Below, piece after piece: positions 21,263-33,890 of a stretch of 64,000 nucleotides of DNA. Origin of the DNA: Liolophura sinensis (lineage: Eukaryota > Mollusca > Polyplacophora > Chitonida > Chitonidae); the NCBI RefSeq assembly GCF_032854445.1, contig NC_088301.1, forward strand, positions 18,965,808 to 19,029,807, read 5' to 3'. Below the pieces are notes generated by a model, which was not told where the DNA came from, searched no databases, and saw nothing but the letters and a program-made list of their open reading frames with translations. A program made the position numbers and the translations under genes. Positions within the stretch are counted from its first letter, which is position 1. Each line of letters opens with the position of its first letter.

Positions 21263-23559
21263 AGTACACCCGAATATCGGAACGGCGAAAGTAGCTGTAA
21301 TCCAGGACCTCTATATAACTTAGTCCCTAATTTGTTTTAGTCCGTGCAAAAAATCATCGCTTGTGATGAAGTCTGTATTAGTTTCAAATGAAATCAATGA
21401 TGTCGCTGTTTGGAGGTGGGAAATGTACAGAGGGCTAAGTACATGGAAGTCGGTGCTGATGTGAGATCCCATGTCAAAATACAGCGTGAGGAAATAATGC
21501 ATCAACGGTTCGATGTATGTAACACAAATAATGAGAGTGGACATTTGCGGAAGTATGGAGTTTTGGTGGTTATTTGTGTATACGCCAAAGCTCACATCAT
21601 CATTTGTGAGCATCGTCGTAAGGTTAGCATGCAATTCAAAACGTTCTGTACGAGAGCAAAAAATCTTTCGAAATAGTTTGGAAAAATTGATGTGACAAGT
21701 GAAGTGAGACTAGGTTTACCTCTCAAGCAGCATTGGAATCCTAGGAAAAACATCGCCCGATAAACGTTCCATTCCATCGTAATTGTTCCACTTCTTTAAC
21801 TTTCTACTTCCTTACTGTCGGCAGCAGGGTCGGATGACCACAGACGCTCAGAAAAAAAAGACAGCTCTTTCCTTCCCTGAGTTCTACAACACCCTCACTA
21901 AAGCGTTACTGCAACTAGTAAAAGCGTCACTACTGTACCCTATAGTATGTGTCACTCCTTTGTCAAGGAAAGGCGTAGATTGGCATACAAGCTGGAACCA
22001 TATTTATCAGAGAGTTTAAGCTTGTATCCGCCACAACCACTGAGATATTCCATCCATTCTCAAACATCGTCAGCTTTACCTCGCGCCAAGTTGTAAACAG
22101 TTGAGCTCCGTCTATAATAGAACAAAGGCCTCGTCACCCACGTGGCCGTGCGCCAAAGTTCCTGAAGTAACCGAGATCAAGTGTTTGTCGTATATAAAGA
22201 GTCTTAGTCCATCGCCCGAGTTTGTCTTCCGTCAAACATATACCTTCTTGTTCTGTCCAAAGCATGCTCTAACACACAAGTCATCTCTATCAGGCTAGCC
22301 TCTGCTACAAAACTTCCATACTGCCAAAGCTCAGCGCAAAACAAAGGCAAGAGTGGCTAGTGGGACTCTGAGTAGAGTACGAGTCATACACTGGGAACAT
22401 CGATACGGGTGTCTCGTTGTCTACAAAGTTCTGAATGCTGGGGGAACCGTTTCTCCCCCCGTGCCGCTGGCACCGTCCAGGATGCGTTTGGGATGCTCCA
22501 ATCACATAAAAGCCACTGGAAGATTAATTACATCATTTTCTCTGGCCCAAGAAGGTCGCTTCGGCTGAGGTATTGATTTTGTGCATTGTAAGTAATATTA
22601 ATGCTGTTTGCAGAGACCTCGAAAAACGGTTCCCCGCCGGCCATTTAGCCTGTCACGTCTAACAAGTTTACCGAACACAAATTTTCTTAAGGACTAATAG
22701 TTAACATTGATCTGAGCGGGACGGAGTACATTAGAACGATGACCCTCTCGACAAGCTGCGGTCAAACCCACAGCAGAAATCCTTCGTCGACCCCAATGTG
22801 CCCGCAAAGATAGAGTGTTGTATCTTATCTCGGGGGTTATTGGTGATGCCGACAACGAGCTTACTCTGACCTCGAGGCGCCTTTGAAGATAGATCCGTAA
22901 AACATTACCCTTGTCAAGCTGTTCCCAGTTTAGGAGTGGTCTAAAAAATTGCCCATCATGGAGAAATAAAATTGCCCACACATTTTTTGAGCAAAAATCT
23001 TTAGGAGAAAAGCAGTGATTTTTATGTCATCTCTTTACCCATTTCAGTATAACCTAATTTGGTCAGGAAATGAATTATGTGGATAAGATCAGTTTGCAGT
23101 CTCTAGAACTTGCTGGCGGAGAGGGAGAGAGAAACAGAGAGAGAGAGAGAAAGATTGCGTACTTTGTAAAGTAGCACATGTATTGATCATTATTACACTA
23201 TCTCCACAGTCTTTGCTATCCAGTCAGAGATTTCATAGGGCTTGTCAAAAAATGATCCATGGGCCTCAATTACTTAAGTTGAAGATAGTGACTAGCTGTA
23301 TGTGGGTAGCATTAATACATTACGCTTAGTGAATACGTACCAGATCGGCAACTGTCCTTCAAATCTCTCACAGCTACGTTTAATGTGATGTACACCAAAC
23401 TTAGACTTAAAGTCTTAAATCTTGTACCTTCTTGATTCTTGTTTAGGTGCTGAGGAAATCGGTTTTAGGGACCACATTCATGAGGCAATTGTTTAATGTG
23501 TGACCATTTGTTTTATGTGTGAACATTTGCCAATTTTCTCACTTTTTTCGCTGTTATGG
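21263..23559. other. no gene recognised
   Basis: Several open frames of 60-100 codons occur on both strands (for example 21320-21634 minus, 22694-22981 minus) but overlap each other and lack domain features. A GA-rich run lies at 23119-23152. Confidence 0.4.
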
Positions 23560-23835
23560 TTTTACACTCTATAGTGTAAGTGTTTTAGTATATTGTATAG
23601 CTCAACAAACCAGGTATTCTGCTGGTGGACTGAGGATCACCGGGGCATGGGCCGTTTGCATTATATGCTAATGAACTTTAAATGTGATGACAACACAGCA
23701 CTATTCAGTAATTCTAGATCATCCAATAGATTTCAATTGATGTCATTTTTTACCTAATTCTGCGTCAGCTATGGCGTTAAGAAGCGTGAAATTTGCTACT
23801 ATTTTAGCATTTACATGAACAGTTAGATTAAGGCC
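23560..23835 (+). repeat. dispersed repeat D1, copy 1
   Basis: Aligns with 41285-41578: ATTCTGCTGGTGGACT, GTGATGACAACACAGCA, TTTTTTACCTAATTCTGC, AGCATTTACATGAACAGTTA. Non-coding, class unknown. Confidence 0.65.
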
Positions 23836-25120
23836 TTAACTTAAGACGATATTTTACCGGTAATAAGTGTGACCGACCATATGTAAACTATCACACTGTC
23901 GTCGCTTCTCTGCTTTATTCTATATGCTGTAAGTCTTTTATTGCATCAGTTATGATTCATTTATACGACAAAAGTTAGCTTCATGACAGCTGAACGGAGT
24001 TCGTGGAGTAAACTACCTCGTCTCCAACAAGAAACTGACCATCGTTTGAAACATTTAACTCTGAAAACAGATTAATGACTATCCCGCACACTTAATGCGT
24101 GACTTAGTAGATCATTCATCAACAATCTAACTGTAAGATAACATGTTATCGTGAAGCAGAGTGCATTTGTGTAGAGTTGATTTTGCAAGGGAGGACTTTT
24201 AGTAAAATCTCGTGGCAGTAAAACGTTACTGGTCCGAGAAGCATATATGCGTGTATATATTCCATCCTATAGACCATTCTAGACCACAATGGAGTAAATT
24301 TCTCTGCAAAACCAAGAATTATGGCTCAGCTAGTAATACTATTTTAAATCCTCTAAATAGTTTAATAGTTGATAGATACAGAAAACAAACTACGCAGCTC
24401 ATGCGGCCGCTATTGCATGCATGGCAGGAATTCGATGGCGAATAATACCAGAGAGTATAGTAATTTACATTTGTGAGAATTCACCTGTGCATTAAAAAAA
24501 TATCCACATACATGAAACTCAAGATGGCCGTTTTTCCTAGAATTGATTTATATTTTGATATATCTCTGCTAAGATAGCACGAGAGATTTGGCGGTCCTAC
24601 AGTAATAAAACTGTCCACTCCATATTATGTAGGTAGTTGATCAATTTAATAATAATATAAAAACGGTTACCAATATTCAATTTTTCTTGCCCTAAACTAC
24701 ATGTTTGACATATTTACTGATTTTAATATGGTGTATTTCAAAGATCTACAACCACATTTCCACTATGCGTGGTGTATTAAGGAGAAATCTTCCTATTATT
24801 TCCAACGAAAAACTACTTTTCCTTCTGATGATAACAGGTCTGTGCATTGCTACATCTCACAGATTAACGACGCGCTGATGGAGGGCAAACGGGACGCGTT
24901 AGGACGGCTTACAGTCAGTTGCCTCAAACGGCAATTCCTCTTGTCTTGTCGTAGGAGAACGCTTAGTCTAAATAAGGTAATTAGTTTCTACAAGTAAACT
25001 AATTAGGGAGGCATTGACATTAATGAACTGTCATGAGATTGTACGGAGAACACTGAAAGACGAGGGTGTCCATCCTTGGCCATTTGTTTGATGTTGCCTC
25101 AAGGCATCCCATGTCCTCAC
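23836..25120. other. no gene recognised
   Basis: One plus-strand frame of 98 codons at 24701-24997 has no recognised motif and no clear splice context. Confidence 0.35.
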
Positions 25121-25295
25121 CAATTACAAACGTCCCGTCTGAGACAAGCCGCGGTTGGGCTATCGGCGGATAAAATACTTCGTGATTACATGGAGGAAAA
25201 CAATACCACTGATTAGAACGTAAACCACTGTTCTGTGGACCGTTGGGGTTTGGCGGTTGGGGAGGGGGGCATAGCTGAAGAATTACAAACTTCAC
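25121..25295 (-). CDS. candidate cysteine-rich exon, possibly an upstream exon of the CA10-like gene
   Basis: A 175-bp open segment lies between an acceptor (TTATTTGTAG, ending at 25296) and a donor (G then GTGAGG at 25120). It enters in phase 0 and leaves in phase 1. The next minus-strand exon known, 19432-19482 of the CA10-like gene, enters in phase 1, so the two could be spliced in frame. The 58 codons are proline- and cysteine-rich, with CPPPQPPNPNG, WYCFPPCN and a SDGTF ending faintly like a sushi/CCP repeat; no domain is assigned. Alternatives are an exon of another gene or chance. The linkage is inference from strand, order and phase alone. Confidence 0.3.
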
Positions 25296-25737
25296 CTACA
25301 AATAACTAACTGACTAGATTTTTGTTTCCAATAAACTGAAGCAGTCTACAGATTCCTGCTTTGGGAAGGGCGATTCGGTTGTCATCTGCAATCAGATGCG
25401 TGTTTGTTCATTGCTTAGTCGTCGACTTTAACAATAATCTGGTCATTTAACGATGATGTTTCATTGTAGCTGCCTCACTTCGTGCCGAAGTCACCAGACG
25501 TTGCTGTATGAACGTCACATCAGGGACTTTATCTGGCAAATCACTGTGATGTTAAGCTACTCAAGACTAAAGGATAACGCCTTCATGCGGATTAATACAT
25601 TCTGAAACTGTTGTATGAAAACACACAGTATCAAATACTTTGTATCTAAATTCGTTTAGCTCGCAGCTAGAGACAGCATAATGGTTCATGTTTATTACAT
25701 CAACATATAGCTTTAGACCTGGAATTATATATATATA

Positions 25738-25998
25738 TTTATTTATTTATTTATTTCATTGATGTTTTACGCCGCACTCAAGAATATTTCCGTTATACGA
25801 CAGCATTATGGCGGAAGGAAATCGGGCAGAGCCCGGGTGTACCCCACGACCATCTGCAGGTTGATGGCAGACCTTCCTATTTTCCTGTGGAGAGGAAGCC
25901 AGCATGAGCTGGACTTGAACTCATAGCGACAGTATTGGTAAGATGCATCTGGGTGATTGCACCGTGCTGGCGTGTTAACCCCTCGACCACGGAGGCCC
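25738..25998 (-). mobile_element. SINE family A, full-length
   Basis: Read on the minus strand: GGGCCTCCGTGGTCGAGGGG head, B box GAGTTCAAGTCCAGCTCATG, body and GCGGCGTAAAACATCAATGA tail. No clear target-site duplication. Confidence 0.9.
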
Positions 25999-26044
25999 AT
26001 CGATCGTCTTCCCTGTATTACTGAAAAGTGTTTACTGTTCATAA

Positions 26045-26281
26045 AGACAGGTGGCCTAATGGTTAGAGCGTCCGCCTCGAATTCGGGACACCTGGGGTCA
26101 AAAATGCCAAAGCCTTTAAACATAGTACTCGTTGCAGCCTAAGAGCTAAGAAGTTAAAGCAATGAGTGGTGGGCCCGGTGTCAATATAATGTAACTGGGG
26201 TGTCATGTATGTATGGTGTCTGCGGCATGATGCTTCAGTGGTGGCAGAACTTTGATGGCGTGGACTCGCCCTGACACAAGC
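26045..26281 (+). mobile_element. SINE family B
   Basis: Head ACAGGTGGCCTAATGGTTAG, AGCGTCCGCCTCGAATTCGG and B box GGGGTCAAAAATGCC. The body includes AAGTTAAAGCAATGAGTGG, GTCAATATAATGTAACTGGG and GATGCTTCAGTGGTGGCAGA; the distal 3' tail is missing. Confidence 0.8.
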
Positions 26282-26427
26282 AAAAAATGGTTAAGTAGGA
26301 GGTAAAGTCCCCAACAAACATTTATATATACTGTTCACAAAAGCATCATATACTATTTATATATCATTTCCTCAATATTCCCTCGGAAACTTTTCGGTTT
26401 TGAGATATTTTGGAGCGATTGTCGACT

Positions 26428-26492
26428 GGGAACGTCCATTTGTGGCTTACGGGTAGTATGCAGATGCAGACCTCGACGTTTAGATTCTTCGA
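26428..26492 (-). repeat. dispersed repeat D2, degraded copy
   Basis: Plus-strand GGGAACGTCCATTTGTGGCT, CAAATC-equivalent region and GACGTTTAGATTCTT parallel the copy at 20085-20172. Confidence 0.4.
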
Positions 26493-29239
26493 TAAGGAAG
26501 CGACAGAGCGTTCCCGGGTGTGAAAGCATGGCACAGTTGCCAAGATGCGGAGGTGACCGTGCACCATTGCCGCAGTGCGATGGAGATCAGGTTCTGCGAG
26601 ATCAGGTGTGATTGGATGTTAAGAAAAATTATGAAAAAGGAAAACAGAGACATTCCTGAAAATAAATTGGCCGTCAATTACTGTTAGGTGTATCCATCAT
26701 TTTGACGGTATTATGTGTATTAAAGATTACTGGATTTTTTAGCCTATGCCTGACTCGTGTTCATATCTGCAATTGTCTGTACCAGATGAATTCCTTTTTT
26801 TTAACATGTTCATAAATCAGCGCACTGATAAATGACAAATTTAAGTTCAAACGAACTGCGAATAATTTTGGAAAATTACTTTCGATCAACAACAGATTCT
26901 ATAACGGTCTCAAATCAGACCACACGAGTTTACTCAGAAAACATTTTCGTGGAACGTACACTTTACTTTGAAGTGATTGCGCTTTTTTTACGTAAATGAA
27001 AAAAAGCAATTGGTGCTAGAGTTAATAATTCCGAAGTAAAGTGAATTGCACTGCACTCGATGAATTTGGTAATAAAACTGCCCGTCCCATATTAATTGGG
27101 CAGAGGCTGTGCGGTGTCATGCGCGATCGTGACCAAGTCCGGGTCGGGATCGTTACTGACTGTTTACTCGGCTTAGTCACAGGGCGTAATTGAGTAAATT
27201 ATCTGTGGACTTCACGTGAAAATTAAAAGCGCCGTAAAAATCACGCCGACTCCTGGGATCAATGGAGAGGATCCCGGGACTACGGGAAGCGTCCCCCACC
27301 GAGTCGTCTAGACCAAAGTTTGCCGGGGAAATCAGCCGACCCGATATCGCACTCAGGTCCGACAACAAGAATCAACTCAAAAAAAAAGATTCAATTAGTC
27401 GAGGTCATCTCATGCTCTGGCCAATCAGAGATGACTTCCTGAACCGGAAAGGGCAATTGACCAGTCACTCGGCCATCACTGCGCTGGTCTATAGCAATGA
27501 CCGTGGTCAGCAGCGGAATATAGTCTCATCTGAACCCGTCAGTGACCTAGTACATGTAGCTCAAACCGCAATTTTAGGTTCGCTCGGACCACTAAAACCT
27601 CTATAATTTATGGGGAGCCATTCATGTCGTGTCACAGGCCGTCGTATAGTTGACAGATACCATTATAATCATTTAAAATCTACATTTTTTAAATTTACAT
27701 CAAAACTTTTTTGAAATACTTACTATGCGCAGCGATGAATTCTCCCGAGAAAAGTATTTCTGCAGAAGTATATCAGTATCAATGGAAAGTGCTAATTTTA
27801 TGTTAACTTAGTTTTCTCTCAACATTTTAAGAAGTTAAACGTTTGAATTATATACCATAATTTCTACACCGTTAATTTTCAGGATCTCACAACACTGAAC
27901 AGTACACGAATCGACAAATTTTTCCAACTACAAATCACTGTCATGAAGTTATTTCACGCTGTTTACGTTTGGTGACACCGGAAATAGAAAGCTTCGTCTG
28001 TTTTTCTCAGACTAAGCATGGTTTTGACAGAGCCAAGCTGTTTGACGTTGAAAAACTACGGCAAGTATCCGCCATGTATAACGTTGGCAAACACTATGAG
28101 CTTTTTAACCACGCGTCGTCTGTTGATTAAATCGATTTGGTTAGAGGCTCATGAAAAGGGCTTCCACCGGGCCGTGTTATCTCAAGCCACCTCGACTGCT
28201 GTCATAGATCAATTACTAGTGAAGTCAAAGCCACTTGCACAGAAGGGCTACCCTTCATGTACAAAACACCGTACCTGAGTGTTTGTATTGCCAAGTGCTT
28301 AGCAAACGTTTACAAGATCTAGTGACGCCACGATCAAAAGGTACATTCTATCGTGAACGGCTTAAGAAAAACTTTAAATGAGGTAACAATACGTCTCCAA
28401 TTTTTTGTCATACAGCTTTTTGCTCACAAAATTTTAGGTGATGGCACTGTTAAGTTTAATCCATGTTTTATACTTTCATACAGTTCCTTAAATTCTTATA
28501 TACGTTTGTGTTTTTAGGGTATAAGTTTAACAACGGCTTGTCAGTCTTTAAAAAACTTAAGTATGGAAGTACGATTTTGCCTTTCGTTATATTATTTCAG
28601 AATTCCTTTAAGAGCAAAGTCATTACACGAATACAAATTGGAATAGTGTAAATATTAATTTGGTTGCTGAATTCATGAGGTACACCGTTGATTTCAACAT
28701 TTTTTCAGTCATTCCATCACGGTATCTTTTTGTTACATATTAGTCCCATTCCCGACATAATTATACCACACGGTACTTTACTTGAAAATCATGTCGAAAA
28801 AAGTCAAACACTGCTCCCAATCCAGTCACTGTATACTGACTGTAAATACTGTGTCTCCTTGTGCTGAGTGTCAGTCCAGGAGACACAACTGCAATAGAAT
28901 TAGCTATTTATGACCGAGAAAGCAAATCTATCCAGGTGTTGAAACAATCAAACGATTTTCCGACCATCGCACTTTAATAAAAAATAAGCGTAAAGTGAGC
29001 CTCTATATAAGAGGAGAGAGAAAAATGAATCTTGGTTAAACGGGATTTTTTGGGCATGTAAAAGAACCTAATACTGATACACGTGGTTTAGTACAATCCT
29101 TGAGAGAGGGAATTTGTGCATTTCCCGCGCCGAGTGCTCGTGGGACTTGGTGAAAACATGCTGTTGACAAAGTTGGTGTGACCGTTTGCGCAGTCACCAA
29201 AGGGGCCATGTATAGGTGACACGTGTTAAAGTTCGTCAT
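26493..29239. other. no gene recognised
   Basis: The stretch 27120-27610 is more GC-rich and has a 114-codon plus frame (27262-27606) overlapped by a minus frame. There is no domain or splice evidence, so it is not called. Confidence 0.35.
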
Positions 29240-29370
29240 TACTTTGCCAGTTGTCAGTGGTTTACCTGGTCCAAGCACATTTCCTCCACCCATCAAATTA
29301 ACTACCATTATATGTGAAAAGTTCTTCAGTATTATAGTCTTAAACAACAATCAAATGAATAAATGAAATA
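29240..29370 (+). mobile_element. SINE family A fragment (3' half, old)
   Basis: CACATTTCCTCCACCCATCA, ATATGTGAAAAGTTCTTCAG and ACAACAATCAAATGAATAAA are degraded versions of the body and tail. Confidence 0.45.
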
Positions 29371-30478
29371 TAAGGTGAGGTAAATTGTAAATCTGGTTGT
29401 TGTCACATAAAAGCTTTAGCCAGAAGCAGAATTGTTAGGGCTTTTTTTGAAAGGCCTGTCCGAAGCGTGCGCAATTTTGGACAGCAGATTTAGATGTTAG
29501 TTTTTTCCTTGTTACCACAACTTTACGGACACGTAATCTGATCAGAGTCAAGGAGACTGTATCTGCTTGCTCGATGTTACTGGTAACAAATATAACTTGT
29601 TCTCCATACCCTCTTCTCTACAAACTATATACATATTCAGGACTCTTTCTATCTGCATACACATACAGCAATCTCTCCATGCTGCGTGCTTCTGAGAAAT
29701 GAGGTGGCTTTATGAAAAAACAAATGAAAGACCTGAGTTTATACCAACCCCAGGATAGTTGAAATTTCAGTTAATTGTGTGCCATTATTCATATCATCAG
29801 TCATTTATGTTTAACGTCAGTGGTTGGCAAAAGTAGACGACAAAAGCCACATGCTATGATGTTATTCAGAATTAACGGCTTGAGTGATATATATGCTTAC
29901 ATAATATGACGTTCTACTAGGTCAGACGAATTAAAAGACTTTGATGCCATAAATCAGCAATGACACAGAAGCAAGGGTCGGTGGAGGTGGAAGTTCGTGG
30001 AACTTTGTGGGAACGTTTTGGTCAGCGAAGGGAGAATCTGGTGATGAAAAGCTGGGCGACGTGCCAGAGACGGTGAGACTTTCCCCGGCCAAGAAAACGA
30101 GCCTTGCCATATTTCAGCACACAACTTGTGTTTGGTCAATCGATCCATATGAGGCATCTCTTGAAAAGGCGTCAAACATGCGATGTTATCCCACATAGCA
30201 GTGATTTGCAGTGTTAAATCAATTACAACCACTACCCAAGAAAGATGGTAAAAGGAAGAGACTTCGCAGTAGAAATCTCATTCATTATGTGTTTCTTTTC
30301 ACAAAAACCCTTTGACCTCTGCGCGCGCTTGAAAGAAACCCTCTCAGTCGACCAACGGCGTAGTAATTATCCAGTCGGTCGTGGGACTCTAGCGCGTTCT
30401 ACTGGAGAAAAACATTAATAAGAAGCAATCGGGGGCAGGGCTTATCTTCGGACATGGCGCCATTCAGCTACAAGACAA
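29371..30478. other. no gene recognised
   Basis: Overlapping open frames on both strands at 29954-30232 have no recognisable product. Confidence 0.35.
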
Positions 30479-30717
30479 TCAAGCTCTAATCTTCTCTACT
30501 ACACATACAACATTGTCCCAATCAGAGAAAAAAGCTTTGATCTTTTCATCCCATGCAGCTCGATTTTGCAGCAACTTGTCAAAAAGAGAGAGGAAATGTT
30601 GTAATGCGGATTTACTCGAGCTGATAAAATGTGCAAACCTTGCACCATCTTTTACTGGCGGCAAGCAAGACAGTAACGCTTCCAGAAAAGCAACCTTGGC
30701 CTTTGGGATGAAAAGCC
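30479..30717 (-). CDS. unrecognised exon-like ORF, possible terminal exon
   Basis: After an acceptor (GGATTTTTTAG, ending at 30718) 78 codons stay open to a TGA at 30479. The composition is protein-like, with an amphipathic, leucine- and phenylalanine-rich stretch (KSALQHFLSLFDKLLQ) and an acidic FFSDWDN motif. No homologue is recognised and no partner exon was found on this strand. It could be a true last exon or a fragment of an old mobile-element gene. Confidence 0.22.
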
Positions 30718-32344
30718 CTAAAAAATCCCATTAAAGAAATTTTAATCGTTTCTGCAATGAAAATTACGGTATTTGTTATAAGCGTTCGGAGCATGGAGCT
30801 AACTACTAGAGTCATGGTTTTTTTATTGTTATTTGAGGGGGTTTTTTTTTCGTTTTTTCTGTTTTTTTTTCTTTTTGCTTTTTTGCGTCTGGATAATACA
30901 GAAGTCTTGGAAGGTCATAGTCCGGGTATAGACCTTTAGAAGAGTAGCAGTGATCTCGCCAGAGATAAACTAACCACATTAGGAGCATTGTGTGCATTTG
31001 TATACACAGCTAAATTAATGACATCTCGGTTCACTGAAGCGTACTGTCATAACTTGTTTTACTCAAATTATGAATCACCAAGAGGGTCACCTCAACCTAA
31101 GCAGCATCTGCATGGGACAAATTTGTTCGTGAAATTTTAGACAAGTAAACAAATATCTCAAAATATCGACATAGAAAACAACATGGACATAGAAATACGG
31201 CAAGCAACGGTACACACCAATTGTTCCGGTTTCTCTCTTTAATTGGAACATTAATTGATTAATTAATTGGGATTATTTGTATTTATGGGCTGAGCAGAAC
31301 GGGTTATTTGCAGTTTGTATATCAATATTAATAATGACTTCAGTGTAACACCATGTACCTGTTCTCGTTTAAAACGAGTGACCTGCTTAGGTTCATGCTC
31401 GTATGGGGCAAATTCCATGATTCTATATAAAATCGTGTAATTTGCAACTCTTTAATCATTTACATAAACAGTTAGAATAAAAAAAAAACTATAACTGAGG
31501 TGAATTGACAAGATGAATTAAATTAATATTCCAAATCGTGTAACATGCTAACTCATACATGTGGGTTGTAATCATTCAAAAACATGTATCTCATCTACGC
31601 TTTGATTACAACTCTTCATACATCCGGCGTAACGACCATATTCAACACAGTGCATTTAAAACCGATATTTTAACCTGAAGAAAACAGAATGAATTGGAGG
31701 AATAGATATGGTAGTGAATATTGACTTCCTAAATTTTGATCCAAAATGGTTGGGTAGCCGAGGCAATGTGGGCTGATTTCTCTATAAATGACTTTTATAC
31801 ATGTACATTGCATATCTGTGTGATTTCAGATAAGAAAATTTTAAGTACAATATTAACTTTTGTCTGGATTAATATCTCATTGGTTCTGACAAGATTTGTA
31901 TTAAGATTTAAGCTTAACTTTTATTGTACTTTTGAAATGCAGGCCTACAGGTCGTGATTTGCCTTGATCAAAGTGGTCCATTTTAATATGCCGTCAAGAT
32001 GCCGTCTGTTACTCGCGAGATCACCGGTGCACTCGTTCACCTTGATGACTTTGGACGATAGGGCTTTGACCTCATAAAATCGACCAACGGCCAGTGCAAG
32101 ATATTTTGCAAAAAAAATAAAAGTGAAATGCAATTCTCCGTCAGCTATAAAATATAAAAGATTGCAATGCTATCTCATAAATTCAGAGGTCTATTTATAT
32201 CCATATTTTACTGTACGAATGTTGGCCCACAGGTGTTGTGCTTAATAGTGCTGCTTTCAACGAATTCAATAAGAGCGTTGAACTGTTATGCAAATGTAAA
32301 GCAATGTGTGTCAAAACGATGCTCTAACTTTGATACTTCAGTTA
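30718..32344. other. no gene recognised; contains a D1 3' fragment
   Basis: 31405-31480 (AATTTGCAACTCTTTAATCA, TTTACATAAACAGTTAGAAT) matches the 3' end of dispersed repeat D1. A T-rich run lies at 30820-30885. Confidence 0.4.
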
Positions 32345-32425
32345 AAAGAAGTTTGAGTAGCTATACCTCGAAACTGACATTCGTATACCAGCCGTCAACC
32401 AATATGGACGTTCCGGATCAATAAT
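32345..32425 (+). repeat. dispersed repeat D2, copy 2
   Basis: CTCGAAACTGACATTCGTAT, ACCAGCCGTCAACCAATATG and GGACGTTCCGGATCAATAAT match the minus-strand copy at 20085-20172. Confidence 0.6.
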
Positions 32426-33060
32426 CGCCGAGGCCAATTCATTTAACGACGCGCAATTCCCAAAAAGGCACAAAGGTTAAAGGCACAGAAATCACTAAAA
32501 TGAGGTGTATATTTGAGTTGAAAAACAATTAAAAACTGTCCGGGAAAATAGTTGGATTTATTTTTTTTTATAATTTGTTCAGTCTAGCAAAGCGCATTTC
32601 AAAATGTTATTCTATGGTGGCCTGATCACAATGGGACCAGTGACGTCACATAAGGTTTTTGCTACTAAACACACATTAGATTACAGCACTTCATTATTCA
32701 AAATACATAAACATATAGATCTTTGAATGTATTCGCCCATTTGACCTTACAACAAAATATTTCGGGCAAAAAGAATGGATGTGATACCCTCTGGATCACA
32801 ACAGACCACCGTTGAATATGATGTTCTAACACCTTTTTACTCTCTTAGAAAAATTGTGAAGAAATAAATCCAAATATTTCCATAGCCAGTAATGGCCTTT
32901 TGTATGAATTATACTTCATCTTAGCGTTGTCTTTGCCTTTAAAACAAACCACCAAAGAAATAAGAAAGCATGCAAAGTACGAAATTCGGACGGAATCACG
33001 CAAGAGAAGCAGTCAACGGTTTTCGATGATGTTGGTAAACCTTGGATGAATGTCACTGAA

Positions 33061-33890
33061 TAACACTGTGCTGTGTTATATTGGAGATGTAGCCATTGAC
33101 ATGAAGGCCACTCCCAGTATCAAACGGGGAATCTGTAGCACTGTGCTGTGTTATACTGGAGATGTAGCCATTGACATGAAGGCCACTCCCAGTATCAAAC
33201 GGGGAATCTGTAGCACTGTGCTGTGTTGTACTGGAGATGTAGCCATTGACATGAAGGCCACTCCCAGTATCAAACGGGGAATCTGTAGCACTGTGCTGTG
33301 TTATACTGGAGATGTAACCATTGACATGAAGGCCACTCCCAGTATCAAACGGGGAATCTGTAGCACTGTGCTGTGTTATACTGGAGATGTAGCCATTGAC
33401 ATGAAGGCCACTCCCAGTATCAAACGAGGAATCTGTAGCACTGTGCTGTGTTGTACTGGAGATGTAGCCATTGACATGAAGGCCACTCCCAGTATCAAAC
33501 GGGGAATCTGTAGCACTGTGCTGTGTTGTACTGGAGATGTAGCCATTGACATGAAGGCCACTCCCAGTATCAAACGGGGAATCTGTAGCACTGTGCTGTG
33601 TTGTACTGGAGATGTAGCCATTGACATGAAGGCCACTCCCAGTATCAAACGGGGAATCTGTAGCACTGTGCTGTGTTATACTGGAGATGTAGCCAATGAC
33701 ATGAAGGCCACTCCCAGTATCAAACGGGAAATCAGTAGCACTGTGCTGTGTTATACTGGAGATGTAGCCATTGGCATGAAGGCTACTCCCAGTATCAAAC
33801 GGGGAATCTGTAGCACTGTGCTGTGTTATACTGGAGATGTAGCCACTGGCATGAAAGCCACCCCCAGTATCAAACGGGGAATCTGTAGCC
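33061..33890. repeat. 75-bp tandem array, 11 units, open on both strands
   Basis: Unit: AGCACTGTGCTGTGTTATAC, TGGAGATGTAGCCATTGACA, TGAAGGCCACTCCCAGTATC, AAACGGGGAATCTGT. As 75 is 25 codons, each stop-free frame stays open: 303 codons on the plus strand (33050-33961) and 279 on the minus (33053-33892). Units differ by few, mostly transition, changes, some non-synonymous in either frame. No signal peptide, splice context or known peptide was found, so it is called a minisatellite; coding use is possible but unsupported. Confidence 0.92.

Noticed and set aside
24701-24997. 98-codon plus-strand ORF
   Set aside because: No recognisable motif and no supporting neighbouring exon.
27262-27606. 114-codon plus-strand ORF
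   Set aside because: Overlapped by an opposite-strand frame; no domain, signal peptide or splice context. Its length is explained by local GC content.
33061-33890. CRISPR-like array
   Set aside because: The units are contiguous 75-bp tandem copies with no unique spacers, in an animal genome.
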